64,000 nucleotides of DNA from Selaginella moellendorffii (taxonomy: Eukaryota > Streptophyta > Lycopodiopsida > Selaginellales > Selaginellaceae), in assembly GCF_000143415.4 (NCBI RefSeq), contig NW_003314307.1, positions 8,843 to 72,842 on the forward strand, written 5' to 3'. This document shows, in pieces, positions 53,401-64,000 of the stretch. The notes beneath the pieces were generated by a model. It made no database searches. It was not told the DNA's origin and worked only from the letters and a program-made list of their open reading frames with translations. The translations under genes were made by a program, and so were the position numbers. The first letter of the stretch is position 1, and every line of letters begins with the position of its first letter.

Positions 53401-56243
53401 TTCGGACTTACATTTCTGATTTTCGATGCAGCTACCACGTTGTATGGCCAAGTGAACTAGACAACAAAGCAGACCCACGTTCAAATATCAAGGCCTTATC
53501 AAAATTGTTAATAGACACTACCAATCCTTGTTCACTGGATTTTGGTAATACATGTCAACTTGGATGCGTTTACTGGCTAAGGCTAGTTGTTCAAAACCAC
53601 ACTGATATTTTTAGCAAGATACACGTTGGTGTAAACAAATACGGAAGTGGCTACCCTCCCCCCCTTGCAAAAGAAGACTATGTCGTACTTTCTGGTCTTA
53701 CTGGAAGGCAGCTTACATTACCACAAGCAACAGACTCCAAATCCGTTTTGAAACTTAAAAATCGGAAAGTTCCCCCAATAATAGACTTTCCCAATGAAGT
53801 TCACCAGAAGTACTGGTCCGTTTTTGGGCATTTGATGGTTTCTCGCAGGCTGGAAGTTGAGATGCACAATATTCTTATCAGGAACGGTGAAGCATTATCT
53901 CTACTTGTCTACCCAGGTTGCGAAGGCCTTTTGGAAAGCCAAGGGCAGTGGTTCTGTGACATTTTTGCGTTTAGCTGCTTGCCAGGCTTCTACTCAGACA
54001 TTTTAACATGCTCAGTAAGTTTCTGGAGCTATATAAGTCTAATTCTTTACGGTATTTGCGTAGGTGGGAGGACTTCCACCAGCTGAAATTCCAATTTCAA
54101 TTGGAGTGACGGGCACGCCGTTGTTTGCAAGGCCTCAACACCTCGAACCAAGAGGCTATCAACATCCTAAAATCAATTCAAGTCTTGTTTTAAGATGGCC
54201 ACCGGTGTCCGTGGGAAATCCTAGACGAACCAAAAGGTTTTGGGTGGCTAACGTATCTCCATACCCTTTGGAAGTCATGTGGATGATGATGGTGCCTGAA
54301 CCCGGTCGATTAGCGACAATCCACTTGGTTCATGCCGATGAGTCCTGGGTGCGTGTGAGTTTACTGGGAAATCCCGAATTTGGCCCAGTGCAACTACGTC
54401 TAGACATAATAGATAGAGAACGGGTAAAATTTCATACAAAAGAGAGTTTTTACATCCCAAGGAAGATCATCCATTTACTGTTTCTCCAATGAAACAGGTA
54501 TAGAAAACTTTATAGTCAAATTTTCATGTCTAATAGTTCTTTCCAGGTCATTCTTGCTCACGGTAACGTTAGCTTTGAGGTAACGTTCGATACCATGCAA
54601 GCTGCACACTTTACCTGTATCCTAGTAGGGAAGACACAATTTGCGTCCTATCCAGACGAACATACAGGTGCTTATGGTAAACGGCCGTCTAGACGAGTCA
54701 CTTTTCTTGAGAAAACTCAGATTATAGAGACGGATACTGTACGACGAAAATCTTCAACGGTAACATTTTCCGATTCACAAACCAAGAAACCGATGTTAAA
54801 AAATGAACTAGTTAGGATTACGTCATCGATGGGAAGTTTGAACGAACCAGTTAGAACGTCTCTTCATGCTCTATCCGAGTCAAGTGAACAGACAAGAAAG
54901 CCTCCAAAGACAGCGCAACAAGGTTTACTTCAGGATTTACGAGCAGAAAAGCGGTCTTCTTTGAAAAGATCTTCATTGCAACTGACTGGACAAAGCTTAC
55001 TGGGACCAGAGAAAAGGTCTTCTCTGAAAAGATCGTCAATTATGCTCAATGAAAGTGCAAGAATACAACAACAAGTGACTGCTATTTTAGATGATGGCCC
55101 AATTGTATTTGATCCCTCGCAAGAGTTTTTTGCTCCATTACGTGTCTGCCTAGAGGCCATTGTATTTGAGCCCAGGTACTTCCAGATCTCTGGGATGTTT
55201 CCGGGTTTGAAATTACCCTTTATTACAGGCTAAAACCCAGCATCGATGATCCTGTGGAATATTTCTGCTGTGGAGCCGTTCCATCATCAGATAAATGTTA
55301 CACCAAGGTGGTAGTTTTGCAAAATGTTTATAGTCACAGTCTCACCTTCTCGGTAGCCTTGGACCCACCGTTTTACGTTATTAAGGTTGAAAGTGGCCTT
55401 TTGTCTTCAGAAAATGAGGACAATACTCTACAGACAACAGATCCTCTTGGGCTTTCATGTGTTGTACTGCCTTCCGAATGGAGTATTCGTCTAACTATTA
55501 ACTTTCGTCCCGAACCGGAAATACTTAGTGAGCATAAAGACCTAAGGTTTGAGAAGGATATTCTTTTAAAGTTCTTTGAAGAGTATACACAGGTAAATTG
55601 GCGATTATTTTTTTAGGTGTGAAAAATATTTTTTGTTCTCTCTCTTTCCTTAGGTTGTACCCGTTCAAGCAAAAGTGTTTTTTCCTGCCGTTAAAGTACT
55701 TTCAGAATGCATCTGGTTTGGTTCAGTGGTCATAAACGCATCTCAGACACTTGTCTTTAGCGTGACCAATGCAAGCTACTTTGACAGTCAATGGCGTTTA
55801 GTAAAGGAGGGCCTTCAAGAAGAGCTAGTGGAGGAGGTTCCTACGGTATGGGTTTCTCCTTACTGAGCTGAACTTTTTTGTTCATTGTGCAGTCGGGTTT
55901 GAAAAAGAAATCAGATAATAGGAAGCCAATGTCACCGGAGCCTGCCCTCGTGCTACCACTTGTGGAGGAACCTCCTGCGGAACCATTTGTCAAAGATCCA
56001 TTTCATGTGGACATTCAAGGCGGTTTGCTTCCTGGCAGAGGAACTGAAGAAGCTGTAAGGCACGTCGTGACTGTCACCTTTGTACCTGTGGAAGCTAAAC
56101 TTTATAGGCAAGTCTTTCGAATAGAGGTTGCAGATGGCCGGGGCTGCAGTTTGGTAATGGAAGGCCAGGGCATTACCCAAAAGCCCCCAGAAACTGTGGA
56201 AGAAGTAGCTGAATCCAAGGGACCAAAGAAGGGCAAGAAGTGA
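50458..56243 (+). CDS. ASH/MSP-repeat ciliary protein, DLEC1 (CFAP81)-like, about 14 exons
   Basis: Exons as I read them: 50458-50571, 50622-50789, 50838-50921, 50972-51062, 51142-51226, 51271-52739, 52794-54014, 54064-54423, 54462-54497, 54547-55175, 55229-55592, 55654-55845, 55893-56243. Total about 1720 aa. The protein is a string of immunoglobulin-like ASH/MSP domains (recurrent LDLG, LDFG, VTFRP, IVFRP and ISSEFG strands), as in HYDIN, CFAP65, CFAP74 and DLEC1, components of the motile axoneme. The length is close to DLEC1 (about 1750 aa) and far from HYDIN (about 5000), so DLEC1-like is preferred by length and overall look, not by alignment. Introns are 38-79 nt. The start ATG opens an acidic then Lys-rich leader. 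Near 51465 the frame shifts by one base: either a 1-nt error or mutation, or a 64-nt intron at 51477-51540, which would drop an otherwise good ASH strand. The second acceptor may be 50606 instead of 50621. Expression is expected in spermatogenous cells (inference). Confidence 0.8.
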
Positions 56244-56370
56244 GCGGTCTGTCTGAGGAGGCGCAAAACAAACTAATGACAAGTTATCAATATATCAAGT
56301 TGATGAGGTGTCATACTAAAATATTTGAATTTTAGACACCCACCGCACCAAGTCTCTAGGGTTCTTGCCA

Positions 56371-59300
56371 ATGTCCGCGCCAGAGTCCCCTCGATCACCC
56401 AGAGCGTCGTCGCTCGTCCTGGTGCTGACCGCTGCCCTTGATAGAATAGTCAAGAACGCATCATGGCGCAAGCATGGTAAGCTCGTCCAGGATTGTAAGG
56501 CAGTCCTCGACAACCTCGTGGCGTTTATCCCCAGTGCCGGTGCCGAGAGCCCTCTTTTTGATGGTGCCGTGCGAATCAGCACTACGGATGCTGAGCTGCT
56601 AGTGCAACCACTCCTCGCGGCCTGCGATCTCCAGTCGGCCAAGGTTATTGAGCCCGCATTGGATTGTTTTCAAAAGCTCATTGTGCACGGTCATCTGGTT
56701 GGGGAGATCGGTACAGGCAACGATTCACAGTCGGAATCCAGCCTCATTCATAGGATCCTCGACGCGGTTTGCAAGTGTCATGATCTAGGGGAAGAAATAA
56801 TTGAATTGGCCATTCTAAAGACGCTGCTCACAGCGGTCGTGTCCACCTCACTTAGCATCCACGGGGATCACTTGCTGCGGGCTATCAGCACTTGCTACAA
56901 CATCTTCCTGGGGAGCAAGGTGGCGGCTAACCAGACGTCCGCAAAGGCGACTCTCACCCAAATCCTCAGGGTCATTTTTACAAGAATGGAGGCCGACTCA
57001 GCTTCGGTTCCCTTGCAACCTGTCGTATTGACTGATTTGCTTGAAGCCGAGAGGACCACTTCCGACACCTTCGTCCAAAATTTCCTTACAAAGGTGGCCT
57101 TGGATTTTGACGTGGTCCTTCACGTTGGTCCCAAGCTTGTTCAGCACGACGATGCTTTCTCTGCTGCCACAGGAGCTGAAAGCAGTAACACCATGGATAT
57201 GCTTGAGTCAAGTGACAAGGATGCCGTGGATGCCAAAGCATGGGAGCAAGTCGACAAAGATATGAAGGACATGGAACTGGACGTGGAGATTGGCAACAAG
57301 TTTAAGAGGGACGCCTTCTTGGTCTTCAGAGCTCTTTGCTGCCTGTCGATGAAAAAGCCTCAACAAGAAGGGACACCAGATCCCTTAGCTATACGCTCAA
57401 AAGTGCTGGCTTTGGAGCTCTTGAAACTTGTCCTTGAAAATGCTGGCACATCTTTTTGTTTCAATCCGAAGTACGTTCTCATTTTTTTTTTTTAATTGTT
57501 TTACTATTACCAAATTGAGTTCTGCAGGTTTTTAGATGCAATCAAGCAGTACCTGTGCTTGTCGCTCATGCAAAACTGTGCCGTATCTGACATATTATCG
57601 GTTTTTCAGATGTCTTGCTCTATTTTTTTGAGCCTTATAGCAAAGTTCAGGGCCTCTTTGAAAACGGAAATCGGTGTGTTTTTTCCAATGATCGTTTTGA
57701 GAGTCATTGAAAATGTTATTCAGCCAAATTACCAACAGAAGATGACTGTCTTATGTTTCATTGAAAAACTATCAGCAGATCCACAGGTACTTCCTGATAT
57801 GTTCGTGAACTACGACTGTGATGTGGAGTCCACGAATCTCTTTGAAAGGCAAGCTTTATGTTCCACTTAGTCCATTAAAGTAATTTTTTCTATAGGGTTG
57901 TGAATGGCTTACTCAAAAGTGCTCAAGGAGCACCAGCCAGTGCAGATACAGGATTAACAGCTGCTCAAGATGCAACATTGAAGCTTACTGCCATGAAGTG
58001 TTTGACAGGAATATTAAAGGCGATGGGAGATTGGATGGAGAAGCAACTTGGTGCCTTGAACTCTCCGTACTTCAACAGCTCAGACGTGGAAACCGGCAAA
58101 CTGGACGCTGCAAGCGTATCCACAGCAGGAGCTAGTGCTACAGAAGTCGGGGATGAGATCGCTGAACCATTAGAAACAGATCAGGCATCAACTGAAAGTG
58201 CAGTTACTTTTGAGCAAAGACGTGTTCACAAGCTTGAGCTTCAGGTAATCTCTATCCCTGCTTCATTGTAAATAAGTGCCAGCGCTGTGAATTTCTTCTG
58301 TAACTTTCCACCTTATACACCAGGGATGCATGAAGGACTGGGCATTCAATTACAAGCTTCTTACACTATGCAGGAAGGAATCAAAGTATTCAACCAGAAG
58401 CCTCACAAGGGTATTGATTTCCTTGTAAAAGCCAAGAAAGTGGAGAAAAATCCTGAAGAGGTTGCCAAGTTCCTCCTGAGTACCACAGGTCTCAACAAGA
58501 GCATGATCGGGGATTACCTGGGTGAAAAAGAGGAGTTTTCGTTAAAAGTCATGCATGCATATGTTGACTCCTTCAACTTTCATAATATGGAGTTTGACGA
58601 GTCGATACGAACATTCTTGATGGGATTCAGGCTCCCTGGAGAGGCTCAGAAGATTGACAGGATAATGGAAAAATTTGCGGAGCGATATTGCATCTGTAAT
58701 CCCAAAGCTTTCACGAGTGCCGACACTGCTTATGTCCTCGCATATTCTGTAATTATGCTTAACACTGATGCGCACAACGTGATGGTGAAAGATAAGGTGA
58801 ACAAATGCTTCCACTTCCTTCCAAGATCTCACTCATGTGCTATTACAGATGTCTAAAGCTGCATTTATAAAAAATAACAGAGGCATTGACGATGGAAAGG
58901 ATCTTCTTGAAGAGTTTATGGGAGGACTATATGACCGTATAGTAAAAAAAGAAATTAAAATGAAAGCGGATAATGTTATTCCGGTCACCAAACCAGCTGG
59001 GAAGGACAATAAATTTCCTGCTGGGATTGACAACATCTTGAACATAGTTATCCGAAAGCCCAAAGAAGAGAAGCTGTTTGAGTCCAGTGACGACGCAATT
59101 CGTTATATGCAAGATCAACTCAAAGAAAAAGCTGAGAAACCACAGTAAGATGCACTGTTGTCCTTATTGTTTTGATAGCATTGCCTTCATTTTGTACTAG
59201 ATCTGCATACTATGCTGCGATAGACGTGGAAATTGTAAAGCCAATGGTAGAAGTTTCATGGGGACCCATGCTTGCGGGGCTTAGTGTCCCACTAGACAAG

Positions 59301-62078
59301 AGTGACGACGAGGTTGTGACTTCACCGTGCCTGGAAGGGTTCAGGCATGCGATACATATCACTTCAGTGATGCGCATGCAAATACAGCGGGATGCTTTTG
59401 TGACTTCTCTTGCAAAGTTTACATTGCTACATTCTCCTGTGGATATCAAGCAGAAAAACGTGAATGCTATCAAGGTAAATTTAGTGTGATGACGTTATGG
59501 TGCTTACCCTGGCCAAATATTTAGGTTTTGCTCAATATTGCAGATGAATATGGAAATTATTTGCAGGACGCATGGGAGCATGTACTTACATGCGTTTCAC
59601 GATTTGATCAGCTTTATCTCATCGGCGAAGGTGCTCTTCCCGATGCTACTTTTTTTTCAAACGATCCAGAAAAGACTAAGCTATCAACTGCTCCAAAAAG
59701 AAAAGGAAGATTGCATTTTGCTGCTCTAGCTGCACGCCGAGGATCATACGACAGTACTGGTGGCAGGCAGAGCCCAATACCTGGTGCAGTCACAGCAGAG
59801 CAAATGTGTAATCTCGTTTCAAATCTCGGTTTGCTTGGTCAAATTAATTCGAACGAAGCTAACAAAATTTTTACTCGAAGTCAAGCCTTAAGTAGTGAAG
59901 GAATTGTGGACTTTGTAAAAGCATTGTGCAAAGTGTCCATGGATGAACTGCGATCTCCTACTGATCCACGAGTGTTCAGTCTCACCAAAATTGTGGAAAT
60001 CTCGTAAGTATTCAGGTCACTCAGTGATTTGATTGTGACGTATTTTCTTGCTTGTTGTATAGACACTTCAATATGAATCGGATCAGGCTGGTTTGGAGCA
60101 GGATGTGGAATACATTGTCTGACTATTTTGTTACTGTTGGGTGTTCAAGCAATTTCTCAGTTGCTATGTATGCCATGGACTCTCTGCGGCAGTTGGCAAT
60201 GAAATTCATGGATCGTGAAGAGCTTGCAAATTACAACTTCCAAAATCAGTTTATGCGGCCTTTTGTCATCATCATGCAGAGAAGTGCCTCTGTTGAAATA
60301 CGAGAATTTATCATCCGCTGTGTCTCTCAAATGGTGTGCACTCGAGTTGGCAACGTGAAATCTGGCTGGAAAATTACGTTTATGGTAACAAAGGTTTGAG
60401 AGTCATTTTGGACAAGGTATCAATGCTTTATCAATTACAGGTCTTTACTACTGCCGCAACAGATAGAGATAGCGGCATTGTCCATCTTGCATTTGAAACG
60501 GTGGAGAAAGTTGTCAGAGATTACTTTCAACACATTACTGAAACTGAGAACACAATATTCACGGACTGTGTGAATTGCCTTCTTGCGTTCATAAACAACA
60601 AGTTTAATGACGATATCAGCCTCAATGCTCTCGCATTTCTGCGTTTTTGCGCCTTAAAGCTTGGTGAAGGAGAGCTCAGTACTTGTCGCAACAGCCCTGA
60701 AAAAGTTCCAAATACTGAAAGTGGCCCTGAGCAAGATGATCATCTCTTCTTCTGGTTTCCTCTGCTTGCAGGTAATAACATCGCATCTTAGTTTCGTGGT
60801 TTTATTGAATTTTGTCCTAGGATTGGCGGAGTTAACATACGACTCACGCACAGCGATTCGTAAGAGTGCCGTGCACGTCTTATTTGACGTCTTACAGTGC
60901 CATGGACATGTGTTCTCAACAAGTTCTTGGGAACAGATATACAACACTGTCTTATTCCCTCTCTTTGATTCAGCAAGGCGATCGATCAAGCTTCAGAACG
61001 TGGATAGTGAAAAAGACATGGACGCCTGGCTTTATGAAACGTGTAGTCTGGCCTTGCAGCCACTGGTTGAGCTCTACGTGAAGTTTTTCCCAGTTGTTCG
61101 TCCATTTATGCGTAAGGTACTATCTTTGATGAAGGACTTCCTCAAAATACACCATGAAAAAATCGTTGGAATTACCATTGCCTCTTTCGTCCGGCTCATC
61201 GTCAAGGGAGGGCCTCAGTTCTCCAAAGTTGACTGGGTGGACATATTACAAGGCTTACAATCAGTGGCCGAGGAGACGTTTCCAAACGTAATGCAGATAG
61301 TAACTTTTATGGAGGGTGCTTCATCTGAAGGGTTTACATCTGATGAAGATAGCAAGTTGCAGTGTTTTCTGGCCGAGCTGAAGTTCCACTCAACAGTCCA
61401 GCTCCTCCTTGTACAGGCAAGCTTCTTTGTTATAGTTTCAATTTTTATTCTTCTATAGATTTGTATCCTAACCTCCAGGCAGTAAGGGAGATCTATGACG
61501 CTTTTGGGCCGAAGCTGGCATCGCCTCACGTGACACTGCTTCTTGGAGTCCTAAACGTGATAGTGGTGCACGCTCACAAAGTTAACAACGATCTCTTTCT
61601 ACGCAACAAGATCTACAAGCTTCAGTTATCGTCCCAGATGGGCGATCCACCTTTACTGTGGCTGGAGAGCGAGTCTTCGCAGGCCTATATGGAAATACTC
61701 CAGAGACTTCACGAGGACAACTCGGTGCTGCTGAAGAACGTGGACGTCGAGGCCCGTTTTGTGGAATTTTGCAAAGAGGTCTTGCAAGTTTACGCTAAAA
61801 CGTCCACTTTCACTCACCAGCCTCAGCGCCTCAAGCTACAGTGGATGATCCCTGTGAGCTACACGAGAAGGAGGGAGCTTACCGCTCGAGCCCCACTCGT
61901 CATCATGACTCTTAGAGCTCTTAGCCGGTTTCGCAACACCCCATTTCAGAAGTATCTCAGTAGTTTTTTTCCAGTGCTGACGAGCTTGGTGGGTTGTGAA
62001 CATGGCTCTATGGAAGTTCAATTTGCACTGAGCGATCTCTTTAGTGAGTGCTTTGGCCCGCTTCTATTAAACTACTAG
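56371..62078 (+). CDS. BIG: BIG-type Sec7 ARF guanine-nucleotide exchange factor, 11 exons
   Basis: Exons 56371-57470, 57528-57848, 57896-58244, 58374-58796, 58849-59144, 59201-59474, 59525-60003, 60063-60384, 60441-60771, 60821-61416, 61479-62078. Together 5091 nt, or 1696 aa, in frame throughout; plant BIGs are about 1700-1800 aa. It activates ARF GTPases at the trans-Golgi network for vesicle budding (family knowledge). Order: N-terminal DCB region, HUS region (about 340-480, reads [14 protein letters not shown]), Sec7 domain (about 591-780) with the catalytic glutamic finger in [12 protein letters not shown] (Glu680) and [10 protein letters not shown], then the HDS helical repeats. The Glu finger, rather than Asp, predicts brefeldin A chemistry typical of the family. 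It resembles BIG1-4 more than BIG5 ([37 protein letters not shown]). Introns 2 and 10 use GC-AG borders (57849-57895, 61417-61478). It starts 127 bp after the preceding gene. Confidence 0.93.
57849..57895 (+). other. GC-AG intron 2 of the BIG gene
   Basis: Donor AG|GCAAGC, acceptor TATAG. Splicing joins NLFER to [11 protein letters not shown], the order conserved in BIG proteins. No GT donor gives this junction. Confidence 0.8.
61417..61478 (+). other. GC-AG intron 10 of the BIG gene
   Basis: Donor CAG|GCAAGC, acceptor CTCCAG, joining STVQLLLVQ to AVREIYD in frame as in other BIGs. Confidence 0.8.
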
Positions 62079-62274
62079 GTATAATATTTATAAATTGCTA
62101 TGCCATTGTGTTTTGTTTTGTCCCATGTGGTACACGTCAATCGATCCAGACTTGCAGTACTTAATGAGAAAAAGTTTATTTGAAATTTTGCGCGTCCGCT
62201 GCTCCTCCATTGTTGCATTTAAAACGGTTGCTAGGTTTTGGATTCTGCTTAAGGAAGAAAACACTCTCACGAGG

Positions 62275-64000
62275 ATGGCGAGCCACGAACATTGCTGTGG
62301 AGGCATGTTCTGGGCATACATAGTCTTAAGCATCTGTTTGGTGGTATTCGCTGGCATCATGTCGGGTCTCACGCTTGGCCTTATGTCACTGGAACTTGTA
62401 GACTTAGAGGTTCTGATGAAGTCTGGATCCCTGCAAGATCGCAAGCACGCCGGTAAGACTGTTTCCAGTATTTCCTGATGAGCTTAACAATGTGTCCGAT
62501 TGACAGAGATAATATACCCTGTGGTTAAAGAGCAACACCTCTTGCTATGCACGCTGCTAATCTGTAATGCTCTCGCAATGGAGGCACTTCCGATTTTCTT
62601 GGATGCAGTCGTGAACGCTTGGAGTGCAGTCTTGATTTCAGTCACTCTTATCCTCCTATTTGGAGAAGTAGGTGTTGCTACAAAACACGAGGATTGATAA
62701 ACAACTGACTTTCCTCTCTTAGATACTGCCACAAGCCATTTGCTCTCGTTATGGCTTGGCAATTGGCGCAAAGATGACCCCGTTCGTCCGCGTTCTTGTC
62801 TGGATATGCTTTCCAATCTCCTATCCAATAAGCAAGGTAAGCAAGTACTTTGCATGATTTTGCTCATCACAAGGAAATTTCAGCTACTGGATTCTGTTCT
62901 TGGAAAAGACCACGTTGCATTGTTTCGTAGAGCAGAGCTCAAGACACTAGTCGGGCTTCATGACAAAGAAGTAGGATCTGCCAAATCATATAAATCTTTT
63001 AGCATCGACCATTGGTAGGCTGGAAAAGGCGGAGAGCTAACTCACGATGAGGCGACAATCATAACTGGAGCATTAGATTTGACAGAAAAAACAGCAGAAG
63101 ACGCAATGACTCCCATCTCTAAAGCCTTCTGTGTCGACATCAACGTAAAGCTTGACTTGTACTAAGTTTGTGCAAATCATGCATATAAATTCTTTTAATT
63201 TGGTGTTTTCACTTGCAGAGAGACGATGAAGGCCATTATAGATCGAGGACATAGTCGAGTGCCGGTGTACTTTGAAAGACCAACTAATATAGTTGGTCTG
63301 ATACTGGTAGGCAGAGAAAGGAGGTCCGGCTAAATAGCATTTTTTATAGGTCAAGACCTTGCTTACAGTTCGTCCCGAAACTGCAACTCCACTTATTAAT
63401 CTTACGATCCGAAAGATACCAAGGTGCGTAAAATTGTGACTAGTCGCACTAGAATTTTTCTTTGTTGTTCGGTGTATGTGTACACGTTCATCAGGGTTGG
63501 AGAAAAGATGCCGTTGTATGACATTTTAAACGAGTTTCAAAAAGGACATAGCCACATGGCAGTCGTTGTGAGGAACACGCGATTAAAGCCCGAAAGCCTA
63601 AAAAAGAAACATTCTCTGGACAGAAGACTCAGTAGTAGAAGATTTAGTAAGAAAGGTATTAAAGCTAACATCTCATTTTGTTCAGGTACAAACTGCAAGG
63701 ATAAACCTCTGTATAATTTATTAGAATAAATCAACTTCGCGTCCTGACTAACAGGCTCGCAAGTGACTGAGATCCAACAGGAATTTTATCCAGCCCCTGA
63801 TGGTGAGAGCACCCCTTGGAAGTCAAAATCAGAACGAAATGCCTCTGAGGACATACTGGATGTGTTGCCATTGGTAAGTGTAAACGATGACGAAGCTGTG
63901 GGGATTATCACGATGGAAGATGTTATTGAAGAGCTCTTGCAGGTGAATAATGACATCTTTCTTCATGCTACTTTCTAAGGCTTTTTTTTTCTTCTTCTTC
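62275..64000 (+). CDS. DUF21 (CNNM-type) membrane protein with CBS pair, 3' end outside window
   Basis: Exons 62275-62452, 62507-62667, 62723-62836, 62884-62970, 63019-63158, 63219-63306, 63350-63423, 63495-63655, 63755-63942, giving 397 codons before the window ends in an intron. Membrane helices of the DUF21 domain come first ([20 protein letters not shown], then [45 protein letters not shown]). The [15 protein letters not shown] segment and the CBS/Bateman module ([57 protein letters not shown]) follow. This is the plant CBSDUF family, related to CNNM/CorC proteins linked to magnesium transport. A charged, Ser/Arg-rich insert (about 325-370) separates the halves of the second CBS repeat, as in relatives. 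The ATG was chosen because the first helix follows at once. It begins 196 bp after the BIG stop codon. The expected C-terminus (EEIVDETDEY-like) lies outside. Confidence 0.92.

Noticed and set aside
57496-57870. Separate small genes within the BIG and DUF21 loci suggested by separate frames
   Set aside because: The frames are exons of continuous proteins joined by introns with proper borders.
62079-62274. Extra coding exon between the BIG and DUF21 genes (frame starting 62095)
   Set aside because: The upstream part of that frame has no similarity, while the ATG at 62275 sits at the expected distance before the first membrane helix.

Overview
The window looks like nuclear DNA of a seed-free vascular plant, most likely a lycophyte such as Selaginella (inference). 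The right-hand genes have many very short introns (mostly 38-64 nt). Two encode proteins of ordinary land-plant type: a BIG-class Sec7 ARF-GEF and a DUF21/CBS membrane protein. The third encodes an ASH/MSP-domain protein of motile cilia, a class kept only by plants with swimming sperm. There is one 100-base assembly gap (20505-20604). No rRNA, tRNA gene, CRISPR array or bacterial-type operon was seen.

Layout. 1-2280: no recognisable gene. 2281-48530: a deep nest of LTR retrotransposons. I name the families A to G. C is an old, decayed Ty3/gypsy chromovirus (pieces at 5461-5560, 7089-7178, 7774-10688, 16932-17950). It is interrupted by an E-family solo LTR (5561-7088), a 595-bp TRIM-like element (7179-7773) and a chimeric element A (10689-16931). 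D (17958-24357) and E (24358-29565 and 37102-43634, plus several inverted fragments) are long LTR elements without coding capacity. B (29566-37101, minus strand) is a young copy of the C lineage, with matching 1149-bp LTRs and a perfect TGGGC target duplication, inserted in the leader of an E element. G (46554-48530) is a decayed gypsy pol of another lineage. 48531-50457 is gene-free. 50458-64000 is gene-dense: three plus-strand genes separated by 127 and 196 bp.

Main discoveries. (1) The pol gene of B looks broken in two places, but each break is a GT-AG spliceosomal-type intron (47 and 52 nt). Removing both gives one uninterrupted 1557-codon Gag-Pol frame. The first intron lies four codons before the integrase catalytic Glu, between the second Asp and the Glu of the D,D-35-E triad, so only spliced RNA can encode a complete integrase. 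The second lies just before the GPY/F module and chromodomain. Remains of the introns are also in the older relatives A and C, so they survive retrotransposition. (2) Element A is a hybrid. The leader, gag-pol and one LTR of a B-type element sit inside a short TRIM-like element, joined at both ends through the same 22-bp stretch (LTR terminus plus primer-binding site). The whole is flanked by a perfect 5-bp target duplication. (3) The 3' untranslated regions of B-type and E-type elements carry tRNA T-arm-like hairpins.

How the parts relate. B, the TRIM and (loosely) E share LTR termini and an initiator-Met-type primer-binding site, so B-type enzymes are plausible drivers of the non-coding families. 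The three host genes are unrelated in pathway: axoneme, trans-Golgi vesicle budding, and membrane/Mg-related transport.
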